From NCBI GenBank assembly GCA_041397725.1, contig JAWKVZ010000001.1, positions 1,116,001 to 1,180,000 of the forward strand: a stretch of 64,000 nt of DNA, read 5' to 3'. Of this stretch, positions 32,521 to 40,247 are shown piece by piece. The notes beneath the pieces are model-generated. The model was not told the origin of the DNA and did no database searches. It saw nothing but the letters and a program-made list of their open reading frames with translations. Made by a program: the position numbers and the translations under genes. The stretch's first letter is position 1. The number at the start of each line of letters is the position of its first letter. The stretch is from JAGRKR01 sp041397725 (GTDB taxonomy: Bacteria; Pseudomonadota; Alphaproteobacteria; Rhizobiales; Hyphomicrobiaceae).

Positions 32521-34800
32521 ATGACAGAGACCTTGCGGCGCGCCGCGCTCGACTATCACGAGGCCGACCCGCCCGGAAAGATCGCCATCTCGGCCACCAA
32601 GCCGTTGGCTACGCAGACCGATCTGGCGCTCGCCTATTCGCCGGGTGTCGCGCATGCCTGCGAGGCCATCGCCGCCAATCCGGAGGACGTCTCGCGCTAC
32701 ACCGCCCGCAGCAATCTCGTGGGCGTCATCACGAACGGCACGGCCGTTCTCGGCCTCGGTGACATCGGGCCGCTGGCGGCCAAGCCGGTGATGGAGGGCA
32801 AGGCGGTCCTGTTCAAGAAGTTCGCCGGCATCGACGTCTACGACATCGAGGTGGCGGAGAAGGACCCGGACGCCTTCGTCGAGGCCGTCGCCCGCCTCGA
32901 GCCGACCTTCGGCGGCATCAACCTCGAGGACATCAAGGCGCCAGAGTGCTTCGAGATCGAGCGGCGACTGCGCGAGCGCGTGCGCATTCCTGTGTTCCAC
33001 GACGATCAGCATGGCACGGCGATCGTCGTCGCTGCCGGCATTCTCAACGGCCTGAAGGTCGTCGGCAAGTCGCTCGCCGACGTGAAGCTCGTCTGTTCCG
33101 GGGCCGGCGCCGCCGCCCTGGCGTGCCTCAATCTCCTGCGCTCGCTCGGGCTGCCGCGCGAGAACATCACCGTCTGCGACATCCTCGGCGTCGTCTATCA
33201 GGGCCGGCAGGAGCTGATGGACCCCTACAAGGTCACCTATGCCCGCGAGACGACCGCCCGCACGCTGGGTGAAGCAATCGTCGGGACGGACATTTTCCTT
33301 GGCCTTTCGGCCGGGCGCGTCGTCACGCGCGAGATGGTTGCGAGCATGGCGCCGCGCCCGCTCGTGTTTGCACTGGCCAACCCCGTTCCCGAGATCATGC
33401 CCGAGGACGTGAAGGCGGCGCGGCCCGACGCCGTCATCGCGTCCGGACGATCGGACTATCCGAACCAGATCAACAACGTGCTCTGCTTTCCCTTCCTGTT
33501 CCGGGGCGCGCTGGACGTCGGCGCCACGACCATCAACGAGGAGATGAAGAAGGCGGCCGTCGAGGCACTGGCCGGCATCGCCGAGGGCGAGGCCTCCGAC
33601 GTCGTGCTCTCCGCCTACAAGGCCGATACGTTCGTGTTCGGGCCGGACTACATCATCCCGAAACCGTTCGATCCGCGGCTGATCGTGGAGATCTCCGCGG
33701 CCGTCGCCAAGGCCGCCATGGATAGTGGCGTTGCCACGCGCCCGATCAAGGATTTTGCCGCCTATCGCGAGCGCCTCTCGGCGTTCGTCTGGCGCTCCGG
33801 CTTCGTCATGAAGCCCATCTTCGACACCGCGAAGCAGTCACCGAAGCGCATTGTTTTCGCCGACGGCGAGCACCCGTATGTGCTGCAGGCAGCCCAGCAG
33901 CTCGTTTCGGAGGGCATCGCCCGGCCCATCCTGATCGGCCGGCGGGAGAGCATCGAACGCATGCTGAGCCATCTCGGCTTGCGGGTGCGGGACGGCAAGG
34001 GCATCGAGATCTTCGACGCGGACGCGGACCCGCGCACGCCGGGCATGGCCGAGGAGTACCACCGTCTGGTCGAGCGCAAGGGCATCTCGCCGACACAGGC
34101 CCAGGCCATCGCGCGAACGCATGTGACGGTCATTGCCTGCATGCTGTTGCGTCGCGGCGATGCGGACGCGGCGATCTGCGGTCCCGTCGGTCGCTTCCAG
34201 TATCATCTCCAGCACGTGGAGCAGGTCATCGGCAAGGCCGAGGGCGTCAGGGACTTCGCGACGCTGTCGGCGATGATCCTGCAATCCGGCACGTTCTTCC
34301 TGACGGATACCTATGTCAGCTACGACCCGACGCCGGAGCAACTGGCCCATACGACCATCATGGCGGCCGCGGAGGTGCGCCGCTTCGGCGTCGAGCCGCG
34401 TATCGCTCTCGTCTCGCATTCGAGCTTCGGCACGTCGGAGGCGCCCTCGGCCCGCAAGATGCGCGAGGCGCTGGAGATCGTCGCGGCCCGGGCGCCGGAG
34501 CTGCAGGTCGAGGGCGAGATGCATGCCGACGCCGCGCTGTCGCCGTTCATCCGCGACGAGATTTTTCCCAACTCGCGGCTGAAGGGGCAGGCCAACCTGC
34601 TGGTCATGCCGAGCCTCGATGCCGCCAACATTGCCTTCAATCTCCTGAAGGTGATTGGCAATGGCGTCTCGGTGAGCCCTATACTGCTCGGTGCGGCGCG
34701 GCCGGTGCACATCGTTACCCCGTCGATCACTGTGCGCGGCCTGCTCAACATGGCAGCCTTGGCATGCGTCGGATGCGAGAGGGGGCCCGGTGCGGAATGA
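32521..34800 (+). CDS. maeB: NADP-type malic enzyme with C-terminal phosphotransacetylase-like domain
   Basis: A 759-residue protein of the MaeB/TME type: the malic domain (TQTDLALAYSPGVAHACEAI), a GDIGPLAAKPVMEGKAVLFK stretch, then the nucleotide-binding domain (LVCSGAGAAALACLNLLRSL), and from about residue 430 a phosphate acetyltransferase-like domain that is regulatory and lacks transferase activity in characterised rhizobial enzymes. It decarboxylates malate to pyruvate. Coenzyme preference (NAD or NADP) cannot be read by eye. It lies 125 bases after the CoA-transferase gene on the same strand. ATG at 32521 with AGAAGAG upstream. Confidence 0.93.
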   Translation: MTETLRRAALDYHEADPPGKIAISATKPLATQTDLALAYSPGVAHACEAIAANPEDVSRYTARSNLVGVITNGTAVLGLGDIGPLAAKPVMEGKAVLFKKFAGIDVYDIEVAEKDPDAFVEAVARLEPTFGGINLEDIKAPECFEIERRLRERVRIPVFHDDQHGTAIVVAAGILNGLKVVGKSLADVKLVCSGAGAAALACLNLLRSLGLPRENITVCDILGVVYQGRQELMDPYKVTYARETTARTLGEAIVGTDIFLGLSAGRVVTREMVASMAPRPLVFALANPVPEIMPEDVKAARPDAVIASGRSDYPNQINNVLCFPFLFRGALDVGATTINEEMKKAAVEALAGIAEGEASDVVLSAYKADTFVFGPDYIIPKPFDPRLIVEISAAVAKAAMDSGVATRPIKDFAAYRERLSAFVWRSGFVMKPIFDTAKQSPKRIVFADGEHPYVLQAAQQLVSEGIARPILIGRRESIERMLSHLGLRVRDGKGIEIFDADADPRTPGMAEEYHRLVERKGISPTQAQAIARTHVTVIACMLLRRGDADAAICGPVGRFQYHLQHVEQVIGKAEGVRDFATLSAMILQSGTFFLTDTYVSYDPTPEQLAHTTIMAAAEVRRFGVEPRIALVSHSSFGTSEAPSARKMREALEIVAARAPELQVEGEMHADAALSPFIRDEIFPNSRLKGQANLLVMPSLDAANIAFNLLKVIGNGVSVSPILLGAARPVHIVTPSITVRGLLNMAALACVGCERGPGAE

Positions 34801-34803
34801 GCG

Positions 34804-34837
34804 AAAAAAAAGCCTCGCAGCTTGATGGCGCGAGGCT
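34804..34837 (-). terminator. Intrinsic terminator reading on the minus strand
   Basis: AGCCTCGC and GCGAGGCT (34811-34818 and 34830-34837) form a perfect 8-bp stem with an 11-base loop; on the minus strand eight T follow directly. Read on the plus strand it has no T run, so it does not serve maeB. The nearest minus-strand protein gene upstream is far away beyond gshA, so it implies a short minus transcript. Confidence 0.75.
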
Positions 34838-34905
34838 GTCACAAGAATCCCGCTGGGACAAAATCTGGGGGATCGTCGCGGGCAGTTGGGACAGGATTAT
34901 GATTG
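34804..34905 (-). ncRNA. Possible small RNA ending at the minus-strand terminator
   Basis: A transcript of about 100 bases would start just after CATAAT (34906-34911 on the minus strand) and end at the terminator. It would carry three C-rich single-stranded patches, around CCTGTCCC, ATCCCCCAG and TGTCCCAGC, of the type that pair with ribosome binding sites, and a CCCGC/GCGGG stem. No good -35 element was found, so the 5' end is a guess. Confidence 0.3.
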
Positions 34906-34950
34906 CCAGACTTTTCGTTATTCAGTCCACAACAAGTTCGTCTAGCGAGA

Positions 34951-34977
34951 GTTATCCACAAATTCCCTGTTGATAAC
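34951..34977. promoter_or_regulatory. Inverted pair of DnaA boxes
   Basis: TTATCCACA at 34952-34960 is the perfect consensus DnaA box; TGTTGATAA at 34968-34976 is TTATCAACA on the other strand. Together they make a near-perfect palindrome with a 7-base spacer. No AT-rich unwinding element or further cluster of boxes is evident, and hemE, dnaA or parAB are not adjacent, so this looks more like a DnaA-controlled or titration site than oriC. Confidence 0.5.
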
Positions 34978-35068
34978 CTTGGGTGTTGCGCGTGATCATC
35001 TGCTTGGTCGCACGCTCAGGTTGCTCTCTCGGCCGCACCCGCGGCCGATCACAGATATCGCATCTCAC

Positions 35069-35097
35069 TTGTGCGCGGGGATGGGTCTCGCCATAAG
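35069..35097 (+). promoter_or_regulatory. Likely promoter of gshA
   Basis: TTGTGC (35069-35074) and CATAAG (35092-35097) with a 17-base spacer, about 50 bases upstream of the gshA start codon. Fair match to sigma-70 consensus; not tested against background. Confidence 0.4.
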
Positions 35098-35147
35098 AAC
35101 ATCGGCTAGACCGGTCCCGGTCCACGCACCCCTTGAAGGAAGCTCGG

Positions 35148-36530
35148 ATGTCGACGCGCGAGGAAGGTACGCTCAGTCCATTGGTGCGCTCGCGCGACGA
35201 TCTCGTCGGCTGGATCGCTGCCGGCAGCAAACCGAGTTCTGCTTGGCGTATCGGCACCGAGCACGAGAAGTTTCTCTTCAATGTCGCCGATCGCTCGCCC
35301 GTCCCCTACGAGGGGCCTGCGGGTGTTTGCGCCTTGATGGAAGGGCTGATCGCACGCTACGGCTGGGAGGCGATCCGCGAAGGCGAGACCATCATCGCCT
35401 TGAAGCGCTCGGACGAACTCGGTGGTGGCACCGTGTCGCTCGAGCCGGGTGGCCAGTTCGAGCTGTCGGGCGCGATCCTCGAGACCATTCATCAGGTCCA
35501 TCGCGAAACGATGGAGCATCTCGATCAGGTGAAGGCGGTGGGAGGCGAACTCGGCGTCGGCGCGCTGGGGCTCGGTTTCTCGCCGCTCTGGCGGCTCGAT
35601 GAGACGCCGCGCATGCCCAAGCGCCGCTATGCCGTGATGACCCGCTACATGCCCCAGGTCGGCGCCCAGGGCCTCGAGATGATGTACCGGACGGCCACGA
35701 TCCAGGTGAACCTCGACTTCGCCGACGAGGCGGACATGGTGCAGAAGCTGCGCGTCTCGCTGGCGCTGCAACCCATCGCCACCGCGCTGTTCGCCGCATC
35801 GCCCTTCACGGAGGGGCGGCCCAACGGCTTCCGCTCCCTGCGCAGCGAGATCTGGCGCCATACCGACCCGAACCGCACGGGCATGCTGCCGTTCGTGTTC
35901 GAGGACGGCATGGGTTTCGAGCGCTATGTCGACTACGCGTTGGACGTACCGATGTACTTCGTCTACCGGGCGGGCGAGTACATCGATGTGGCCGGCGCCT
36001 CGTTCCGGGATTTTCTCGCCGGCCGCCTGTCGGCGCTGCCGGGGGAGACGCCCACCATCGACGACTGGTCGGACCATCTGACCACGCTTTTTCCCGAGGT
36101 TCGCTTGAAGCGCTTTCTGGAGATGCGCGGCGCGGACGGCGGGCTTGCACCGCAGATCAGCGCGCTTCCGGCGTTCTGGACCGGCCTGCTCTACGACCGC
36201 GTGGCGCTCGATGAGGCCTGGCAGTTGGTCAAGGACTGGACGGCGCAGGAGCGCCAGACGCTGCGCGACGACGTGCCCCGTCTGGCGCTCGCGGCTCCGT
36301 TCCGGTCGGGCCGCATCGGCGATGTCGCCCGCGAGGTGTTGGCGATCTCCCATCGCGGTTTGGCGCGGCGCGCCCGGAAGGACGCCACCGGCGCGGACGA
36401 GCGGATCTATCTTGCCCCGCTCGACGAGATCGTGGGCGCCGGCAGGACCACCGCCGACGTCATGCTCGAGCGCTTTCACGGCGCCTGGAAAGGCAGCGTG
36501 ATGCCGGTATTCAACGAATTCGCCTTCTGA
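35148..36530 (+). CDS. gshA: Glutamate-cysteine ligase, plant/alphaproteobacterial type
   Basis: A 460-residue GCS2-family ligase catalysing the first step of glutathione synthesis. Conserved features are WRIGTEHEKFLF near residue 33, SLEPGGQFELSGA, GLGFSPLWRL and NLDFADEADMVQKLRVSLAL; the length fits the plant-type enzymes common in Alphaproteobacteria and unlike E. coli GshA. ATG at 35148 follows AAGGAAG. A gene for glutathione synthetase is not in the window. Confidence 0.94.
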   Translation: MSTREEGTLSPLVRSRDDLVGWIAAGSKPSSAWRIGTEHEKFLFNVADRSPVPYEGPAGVCALMEGLIARYGWEAIREGETIIALKRSDELGGGTVSLEPGGQFELSGAILETIHQVHRETMEHLDQVKAVGGELGVGALGLGFSPLWRLDETPRMPKRRYAVMTRYMPQVGAQGLEMMYRTATIQVNLDFADEADMVQKLRVSLALQPIATALFAASPFTEGRPNGFRSLRSEIWRHTDPNRTGMLPFVFEDGMGFERYVDYALDVPMYFVYRAGEYIDVAGASFRDFLAGRLSALPGETPTIDDWSDHLTTLFPEVRLKRFLEMRGADGGLAPQISALPAFWTGLLYDRVALDEAWQLVKDWTAQERQTLRDDVPRLALAAPFRSGRIGDVAREVLAISHRGLARRARKDATGADERIYLAPLDEIVGAGRTTADVMLERFHGAWKGSVMPVFNEFAF

Positions 36531-36539
36531 GATCGCGCC

Positions 36540-37445
36540 CTACCGCCGTCGCGACGATATGCGGAGCAGGATGAAGGCCGCGACGAGGAACGTCATCAGG
36601 CCTCCCGCAAGCGGTATCGCATCGTAGCTCGGGATGTCCGTGATCAGGCGGAAGGGGCCGGTCTGTGCCGCTCGTTTCGCCTCGTAGATCCTGAGCCGCC
36701 ATGCCTCGTGCGTCAGGTAGCCGGCGAACAGCGCGAGCCAGCCGATTCCAGCCGCGGCGAGCAGGCTGCGCCACGTGCCCCGGTAGCCGCCTGCGAAGCC
36801 GTTCGCCAGCAGGGCCACGGCGAGGACGGCGCAGGCTCCCAGCATCATCATGTGCACGGCGCCGCCGAGCTCGAGGCGCTGGCCGAGGAAGAAGAGTGGC
36901 GTAACGGCCGCCAGCAGGACGAGGCTGTAGCTCAGAAACGATCTGTGCAGCGCCGGTGTCGCGGCGGCGTGTGCCGCCGGACGCTGGCGTTCCTCGATGG
37001 CATCGACCAGCCTGGCGATGTCCGGGCCGAAGCTCGCGCGCGAGATCGCAACGGCGTTGCGCCGCGCGAGTGGCTTGAGGGAAGCCGGGAGCTCACGCTC
37101 CTCCGGCATGCGCGCGCCATCGATGAGGACCGGCACGACGCGAATATCGTCGCGCCGCAACGCGCTCGCCACCTCGATGCGGACGAAATCGTTCTCGTCG
37201 TCCAATCGCCGCCGCCCCTTGCCGTCGCGGGCATCGAGCCAGCCCCTGCCGATCATGCAGAGCAGTACGTCGCACCCCGCGACCTGACGTTCCAGCTCGC
37301 GCACGAAGTCGCGTCCGGGCGGAATGTCGTCGACATCCATGAAGAGCTTGCCGTTTCGAAGGCTTTGCGAGAGCCGCTCGTAGATGCGGTCGACCCACGC
37401 CGCGGAGTCGTCGCGGCGATACGAAATGAAGACCGACTTGCCCAT
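36540..37445 (-). CDS. TIR-domain protein with four C-terminal membrane segments
   Basis: A 301-residue protein. Residues 1-140 form a TIR_2-type domain: VFISYRRDDSAAWVDRIYER, FMDVDDIPPGRDFVRELE and DVLLCMIGRGWL; Glu91 (in FVRIEVASAL) is at the position of the catalytic Glu of NAD-cleaving TIR enzymes. Four hydrophobic segments follow at about 168-187, 195-220, 227-247 and 277-297. TIR-transmembrane proteins may be signalling receptors or abortive-infection effectors. It sits alone, convergent with gshA (9 bases apart), with no partner defence gene nearby, so the job is open. Confidence 0.85.
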   Translation of the reverse strand: MGKSVFISYRRDDSAAWVDRIYERLSQSLRNGKLFMDVDDIPPGRDFVRELERQVAGCDVLLCMIGRGWLDARDGKGRRRLDDENDFVRIEVASALRRDDIRVVPVLIDGARMPEERELPASLKPLARRNAVAISRASFGPDIARLVDAIEERQRPAAHAAATPALHRSFLSYSLVLLAAVTPLFFLGQRLELGGAVHMMMLGACAVLAVALLANGFAGGYRGTWRSLLAAAGIGWLALFAGYLTHEAWRLRIYEAKRAAQTGPFRLITDIPSYDAIPLAGGLMTFLVAAFILLRISSRRR

Positions 37446-37616
37446 GCTTGGACCTGCCCCGTAGCCTCGCCGGGATCGTAGCAGGGCGCAATTCGACGGA
37501 CAACTGACGGGTTACGCGGGCCGAGCGCCGATGGCGCCACGTCTTGACAGCAAGAGCGCCAGCGGCAAAGTGGCCGGAACCCCAGTTGAGCCCAACAGCC
37601 CAGGCAAGAGAGCGTC

Positions 37617-38846
37617 ATGCAAGACAAGACACCCGCCGAGAAGAGCAGCGCCAAGACGAAAGCCGCATTTGCCTGGGAGGACCCGTTCCTGCTCGATGCT
37701 CAGTTGAGCGAGGAAGAGCGCATGGTGCGGGACGCTGCGCACCTCTTCTGCCAGGAGCGGTTGATGCCGCGCGTGCGTGAAGCCTTCCGCAACGAGACGT
37801 TCGACCGCGCCGTCATGCGCGAAATGGGCGAGATGGGACTGCTCGGCGTGACGCTGCCCGAGGTCTACGGCGGCACCGGCCAGAGCTACGTGCAGTATGG
37901 TCTGGTGGCGCGCGAGGTGGAGCGCGTGGACTCGGGCTACCGCTCGACGATGAGCGTGCAGGGCAGTCTGGTGATCTATCCCATCTACGCCTACGGCAGC
38001 GAGGCGCAGCGCAAGAAGCACCTGCCGCTGCTGGCGTCGGGCGAGCACATCGGCTGCTTCGGTCTCACCGAGCCCGATCACGGCTCGGACCCCGGCGGCA
38101 TGAAGACCCGGGCGAAGAAGGTGGACGGGGGCTTTGTGCTCAACGGTGCCAAGACCTGGATCTCGAACGCTCCCGAGGCCGACGTCGCGGTGGTCTGGGC
38201 CAAGGCGGACATGGGCGATGGCAAAGAGCCGGCCATCCGCGGCTTCATCGTCGAGCGCGGCGCCAAGGGGTTCTCGACACCCAAGATCGAAGGCAAGTTC
38301 TCGCTCAGGGCCTCCATCACCGGCTCGATCGTGCTCGAGGACTGCTTCGTGCCGGAGGAGAGCCTGTTGCCGAATGTGGTCGGCCTCAAGGGGCCGTTCG
38401 GCTGCCTCAACCGGGCGCGCTACGGCATCGCCTGGGGCTCGCTCGGTGCCGCCGAGTTCTGCTGGCATGCCGCGCGTCAATACACCCTCGACCGCAAGCA
38501 ATTCGGCCGCCCGCTGGCGGCCAACCAGCTCATCCAGAAGAAGCTCGCCGACATGCAGACCGAGATTTCGCTCGGCCTGCAGGGCGTGCTGAGACTCGGC
38601 CGCATGATGGACGAAGGCACGGCGGCGCCGGAGCTCGTGTCGCTGATGAAGCGCAACAACTGCGGCAAGGCCCTCGACGTGGCCCGCGTCGCGCGCGACA
38701 TGCACGGCGGCAACGGCATTGCCGACGAGTATCACGTCATTCGCCATCTCCTCAATCTCGAGACGGTCAACACCTACGAGGGTACGCACGACGTGCACGC
38801 GCTGATTCTCGGTCGCGCGCAGACGGGGCTGCAGGCCTTCTTCTGA
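37617..38846 (+). CDS. gcdH: Glutaryl-CoA dehydrogenase
   Basis: A 409-residue acyl-CoA dehydrogenase family flavoprotein, converting glutaryl-CoA to crotonyl-CoA and CO2 in lysine/tryptophan or glutarate breakdown. Signatures are CFGLTEPDHGSDPGGMKTRA, TWISNAPEADVAVVWAK, RYGIAWGSLGAAEFCWHAAR and the catalytic base in NTYEGTHDVHALILGRA. The Arg and Ser/Gly positions around these fit GcdH better than short-chain dehydrogenases. ATG at 37617 with AAGAGAG. Monocistronic in appearance. Confidence 0.93.
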   Translation: MQDKTPAEKSSAKTKAAFAWEDPFLLDAQLSEEERMVRDAAHLFCQERLMPRVREAFRNETFDRAVMREMGEMGLLGVTLPEVYGGTGQSYVQYGLVAREVERVDSGYRSTMSVQGSLVIYPIYAYGSEAQRKKHLPLLASGEHIGCFGLTEPDHGSDPGGMKTRAKKVDGGFVLNGAKTWISNAPEADVAVVWAKADMGDGKEPAIRGFIVERGAKGFSTPKIEGKFSLRASITGSIVLEDCFVPEESLLPNVVGLKGPFGCLNRARYGIAWGSLGAAEFCWHAARQYTLDRKQFGRPLAANQLIQKKLADMQTEISLGLQGVLRLGRMMDEGTAAPELVSLMKRNNCGKALDVARVARDMHGGNGIADEYHVIRHLLNLETVNTYEGTHDVHALILGRAQTGLQAFF

Positions 38847-38867
38847 TCGAGCGATCGAGGCAGCACT

Positions 38868-38886
38868 CGCGCCGTGCCCCGGCGCG
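38868..38886. terminator. Hairpin between convergent genes
   Basis: CGCGCCG (38868-38874) pairs with CGGCGCG (38880-38886), loop TGCCC, between the gcdH stop at 38846 and the end of the minus-strand gene at 38892. There is no T run on either strand, so termination efficiency is doubtful. Confidence 0.3.
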
Positions 38887-38891
38887 GGAGA

Positions 38892-39227
38892 TCAATCCGG
38901 CTGGCGCCAAGGCGCGCGGATGTGCCAGGACGGCTCGCCGGGCTCCTGTCCCTGCGCGAGCCTGCGCTCGACCTCGATGGACCGGCTGAACGACCACGTC
39001 GCGATCCAGAGCCCGGCGAGGGCGTTCAGGGCCATGAGCGCCAGATTGATCTCGTAGGGCACTCCGAAAATGGCGAGGAACGGCGAGGTCAGCCCGATGG
39101 CCAGGGCCAGGAACGTCGTGGTCGTGAGAACCGCGCAGGAGGCAGCCGCGAGGTAGTCCGAGGTTCCGAGCGTGGTCGATGCCGAATGCGACGAGCCGAG
39201 CGGCTGCGACGTCGGTAGGGCGTGCAT
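38892..39227 (-). CDS. Small membrane protein of unknown function
   Basis: A 111-residue protein with two membrane segments (LAAASCAVLTTTTFLALAIG and INLALMALNALAGLWIATW) and a basic/acidic C-terminal tail ending in a WHIRAPWRQPD stretch. ATG at 39227 is chosen because the residues beyond it look non-coding; its ribosome binding site is weak. I do not recognise the family. Convergent with gcdH, and divergent from a possible small RNA. Confidence 0.55.
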   Translation of the reverse strand: MHALPTSQPLGSSHSASTTLGTSDYLAAASCAVLTTTTFLALAIGLTSPFLAIFGVPYEINLALMALNALAGLWIATWSFSRSIEVERRLAQGQEPGEPSWHIRAPWRQPD

Positions 39228-39239
39228 TTTGGGATACCC

Positions 39240-39368
39240 GTTGCTTGTGTGAAGCACGCCCACACAGATGCCCGGTTTGCTCCCTCCTGCGCAGCGGGGC
39301 GGCGGCATGGCTGGTATGCAGGTTCGCGCAGCTCGAGTACGCCCAGGAGCACTCCGGAGCATTTTTTT
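39240..39368 (+). ncRNA. Possible small RNA with a C-rich loop
   Basis: A plus-strand intrinsic terminator ends at 39368 although no plus gene lies upstream closer than gcdH, with a minus-strand gene between. The preceding sequence can fold CCCG (39271-39274) with CGGG (39295-39298), exposing CTCCCTCCT (39280-39288), which is complementary to ribosome binding sites. This recalls anti-SD-loop small RNAs of rhizobia (alpha-r14, CUCCUCCC type), but the motif is not identical. The promoter was not identified with confidence. Confidence 0.28.
39331..39368 (+). terminator. Intrinsic terminator, plus strand
   Basis: GCTCGAGT (39331-39338) pairs with ACTC-cg-GAGC (39351-39360, two-base bulge), loop of 12, followed by A and seven T (39362-39368). 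It is 204 bases before the tetR-type start. Confidence 0.5.
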
Positions 39369-39510
39369 GTGAGGCGCACTGCGCCGGCGGTCTTCTCAGC
39401 CTTCCGCCTCCGTCTCAACTCATATAACCATCTGTAAATCATGAGGAAATTATTGCTTCCGCGGCTTGCCCGCGGCTCGCCGGGCAGTTCTTGCGGAAAA
39501 ACTGACAGCC

Positions 39511-39555
39511 TTGACAGCGTGTCAAGAGCCGCTAAATAAAACGAACGTTCGTTTT
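39511..39555 (+). promoter_or_regulatory. Promoter and two operator-like palindromes of the TetR-RND operon
   Basis: TTGACA (39511-39516) and TAAATA (39533-39538) lie 16 bases apart. A perfect 18-base palindrome, AAAACGAACGTTCGTTTT, covers 39538-39555 from the end of the -10 onward, and TTGACA-gcg-TGTCAA (39511-39525) makes a second palindrome over the -35. The ACGAACGTTCGT core is typical of TetR-type operators, so autorepression is likely. Confidence 0.7.
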
Positions 39556-39572
39556 GATTTTTGCGGTGCAAG

Positions 39573-40247
39573 ATGCCACGCCTCAAGCCCGAAACCCACC
39601 GTGCCCGTCGGGAGAACATCCTGGATGCCGCCGAGCACTGCTTCGCCCGCAGCGGCTTTCATCGCACGACCATGCAGGATATCTGCCGTCAGGCGGGGAT
39701 CAGCGCAGGTGCGCTCTACGTCTACTTCAACTCGAAGGAGGCTCTGATCGCAGGGTTGTGCGAGCGCGACCGCGCCAAGCTCGCGCTCGAGCTGACGGAG
39801 CTCGCGGAGTCGCCGGATCTTATGGCGGCGCTGGCTCGTCTCGGCGAGCACTATGCCATCGACCAGCCGCGCGAGAAGCGCGTGCTGTTCGTCGAGATGG
39901 GCGCGGAATCGACCCGAAATGACGAGGTCGGGGAAATATTCCGCTCCGTCGATCGTTTCTGCATTAACAGCTTCGCGCAGGTCTTCGAGCGGGCAAGAGC
40001 GGCCGGCCGGATCGCGCCGGCCGTCGACACGAACGTGATTGCGCAGGTCATCGCTCTGATCGGGGATGGGCTCTTCTGGCGGCGCGCCGTAGATCCGGAC
40101 TTCGATGCCAAGGCCGTGCTGCCGGTGCTGATCGAGCTGATCGCCGGTTTCGTGAACCCGACGGGCGATACCGGCGCGGAGCGGACAGTGACCACAAAGC
40201 GCCGCAAGGCGACGCCAGAAAAGCGGGCAGAGACAACCAAGGTATGA
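39573..40247 (+). CDS. TetR-family transcriptional repressor
   Basis: A 224-residue regulator: N-terminal helix-turn-helix (about 10-55; RRENILDAAEHCFARSGFHR and ISAGALYVYFNSKEALI) and a C-terminal ligand domain resembling the TetR_C_6/BetI-like type. It is first in an operon with a membrane fusion protein and an RND pump, sharing ATGA with the next gene. A palindrome over its own promoter points to autorepression, lifted by a pump substrate that cannot be named. The C-terminal tail is Lys/Arg rich. Confidence 0.9.
   Translation: MPRLKPETHRARRENILDAAEHCFARSGFHRTTMQDICRQAGISAGALYVYFNSKEALIAGLCERDRAKLALELTELAESPDLMAALARLGEHYAIDQPREKRVLFVEMGAESTRNDEVGEIFRSVDRFCINSFAQVFERARAAGRIAPAVDTNVIAQVIALIGDGLFWRRAVDPDFDAKAVLPVLIELIAGFVNPTGDTGAERTVTTKRRKATPEKRAETTKV

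Larger units (their letters stand above)
34801..35147. other. Intergenic region between maeB and gshA
   Basis: 347 bases without a protein gene. It holds a minus-directed terminator (34804-34837), a possible minus-strand small RNA, a paired DnaA-box palindrome (34951-34977) and a likely gshA promoter (35069-35097), each listed separately. Base composition dips in GC around 34900-34980. Confidence 0.6.
39228..39572. other. Intergenic region upstream of the tetR-type gene
   Basis: 345 bases with no protein gene. It contains a plus-strand terminator-like element (39331-39368), a possible small RNA before it, and the TetR promoter/operator (39511-39555). The part after 39400 is clearly richer in A and T. 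Confidence 0.5.

Noticed and set aside
34951..34977. Chromosomal replication origin
   Set aside because: Only two DnaA boxes were found, there is no long AT-rich stretch, and none of the genes usual at alphaproteobacterial origins is adjacent.
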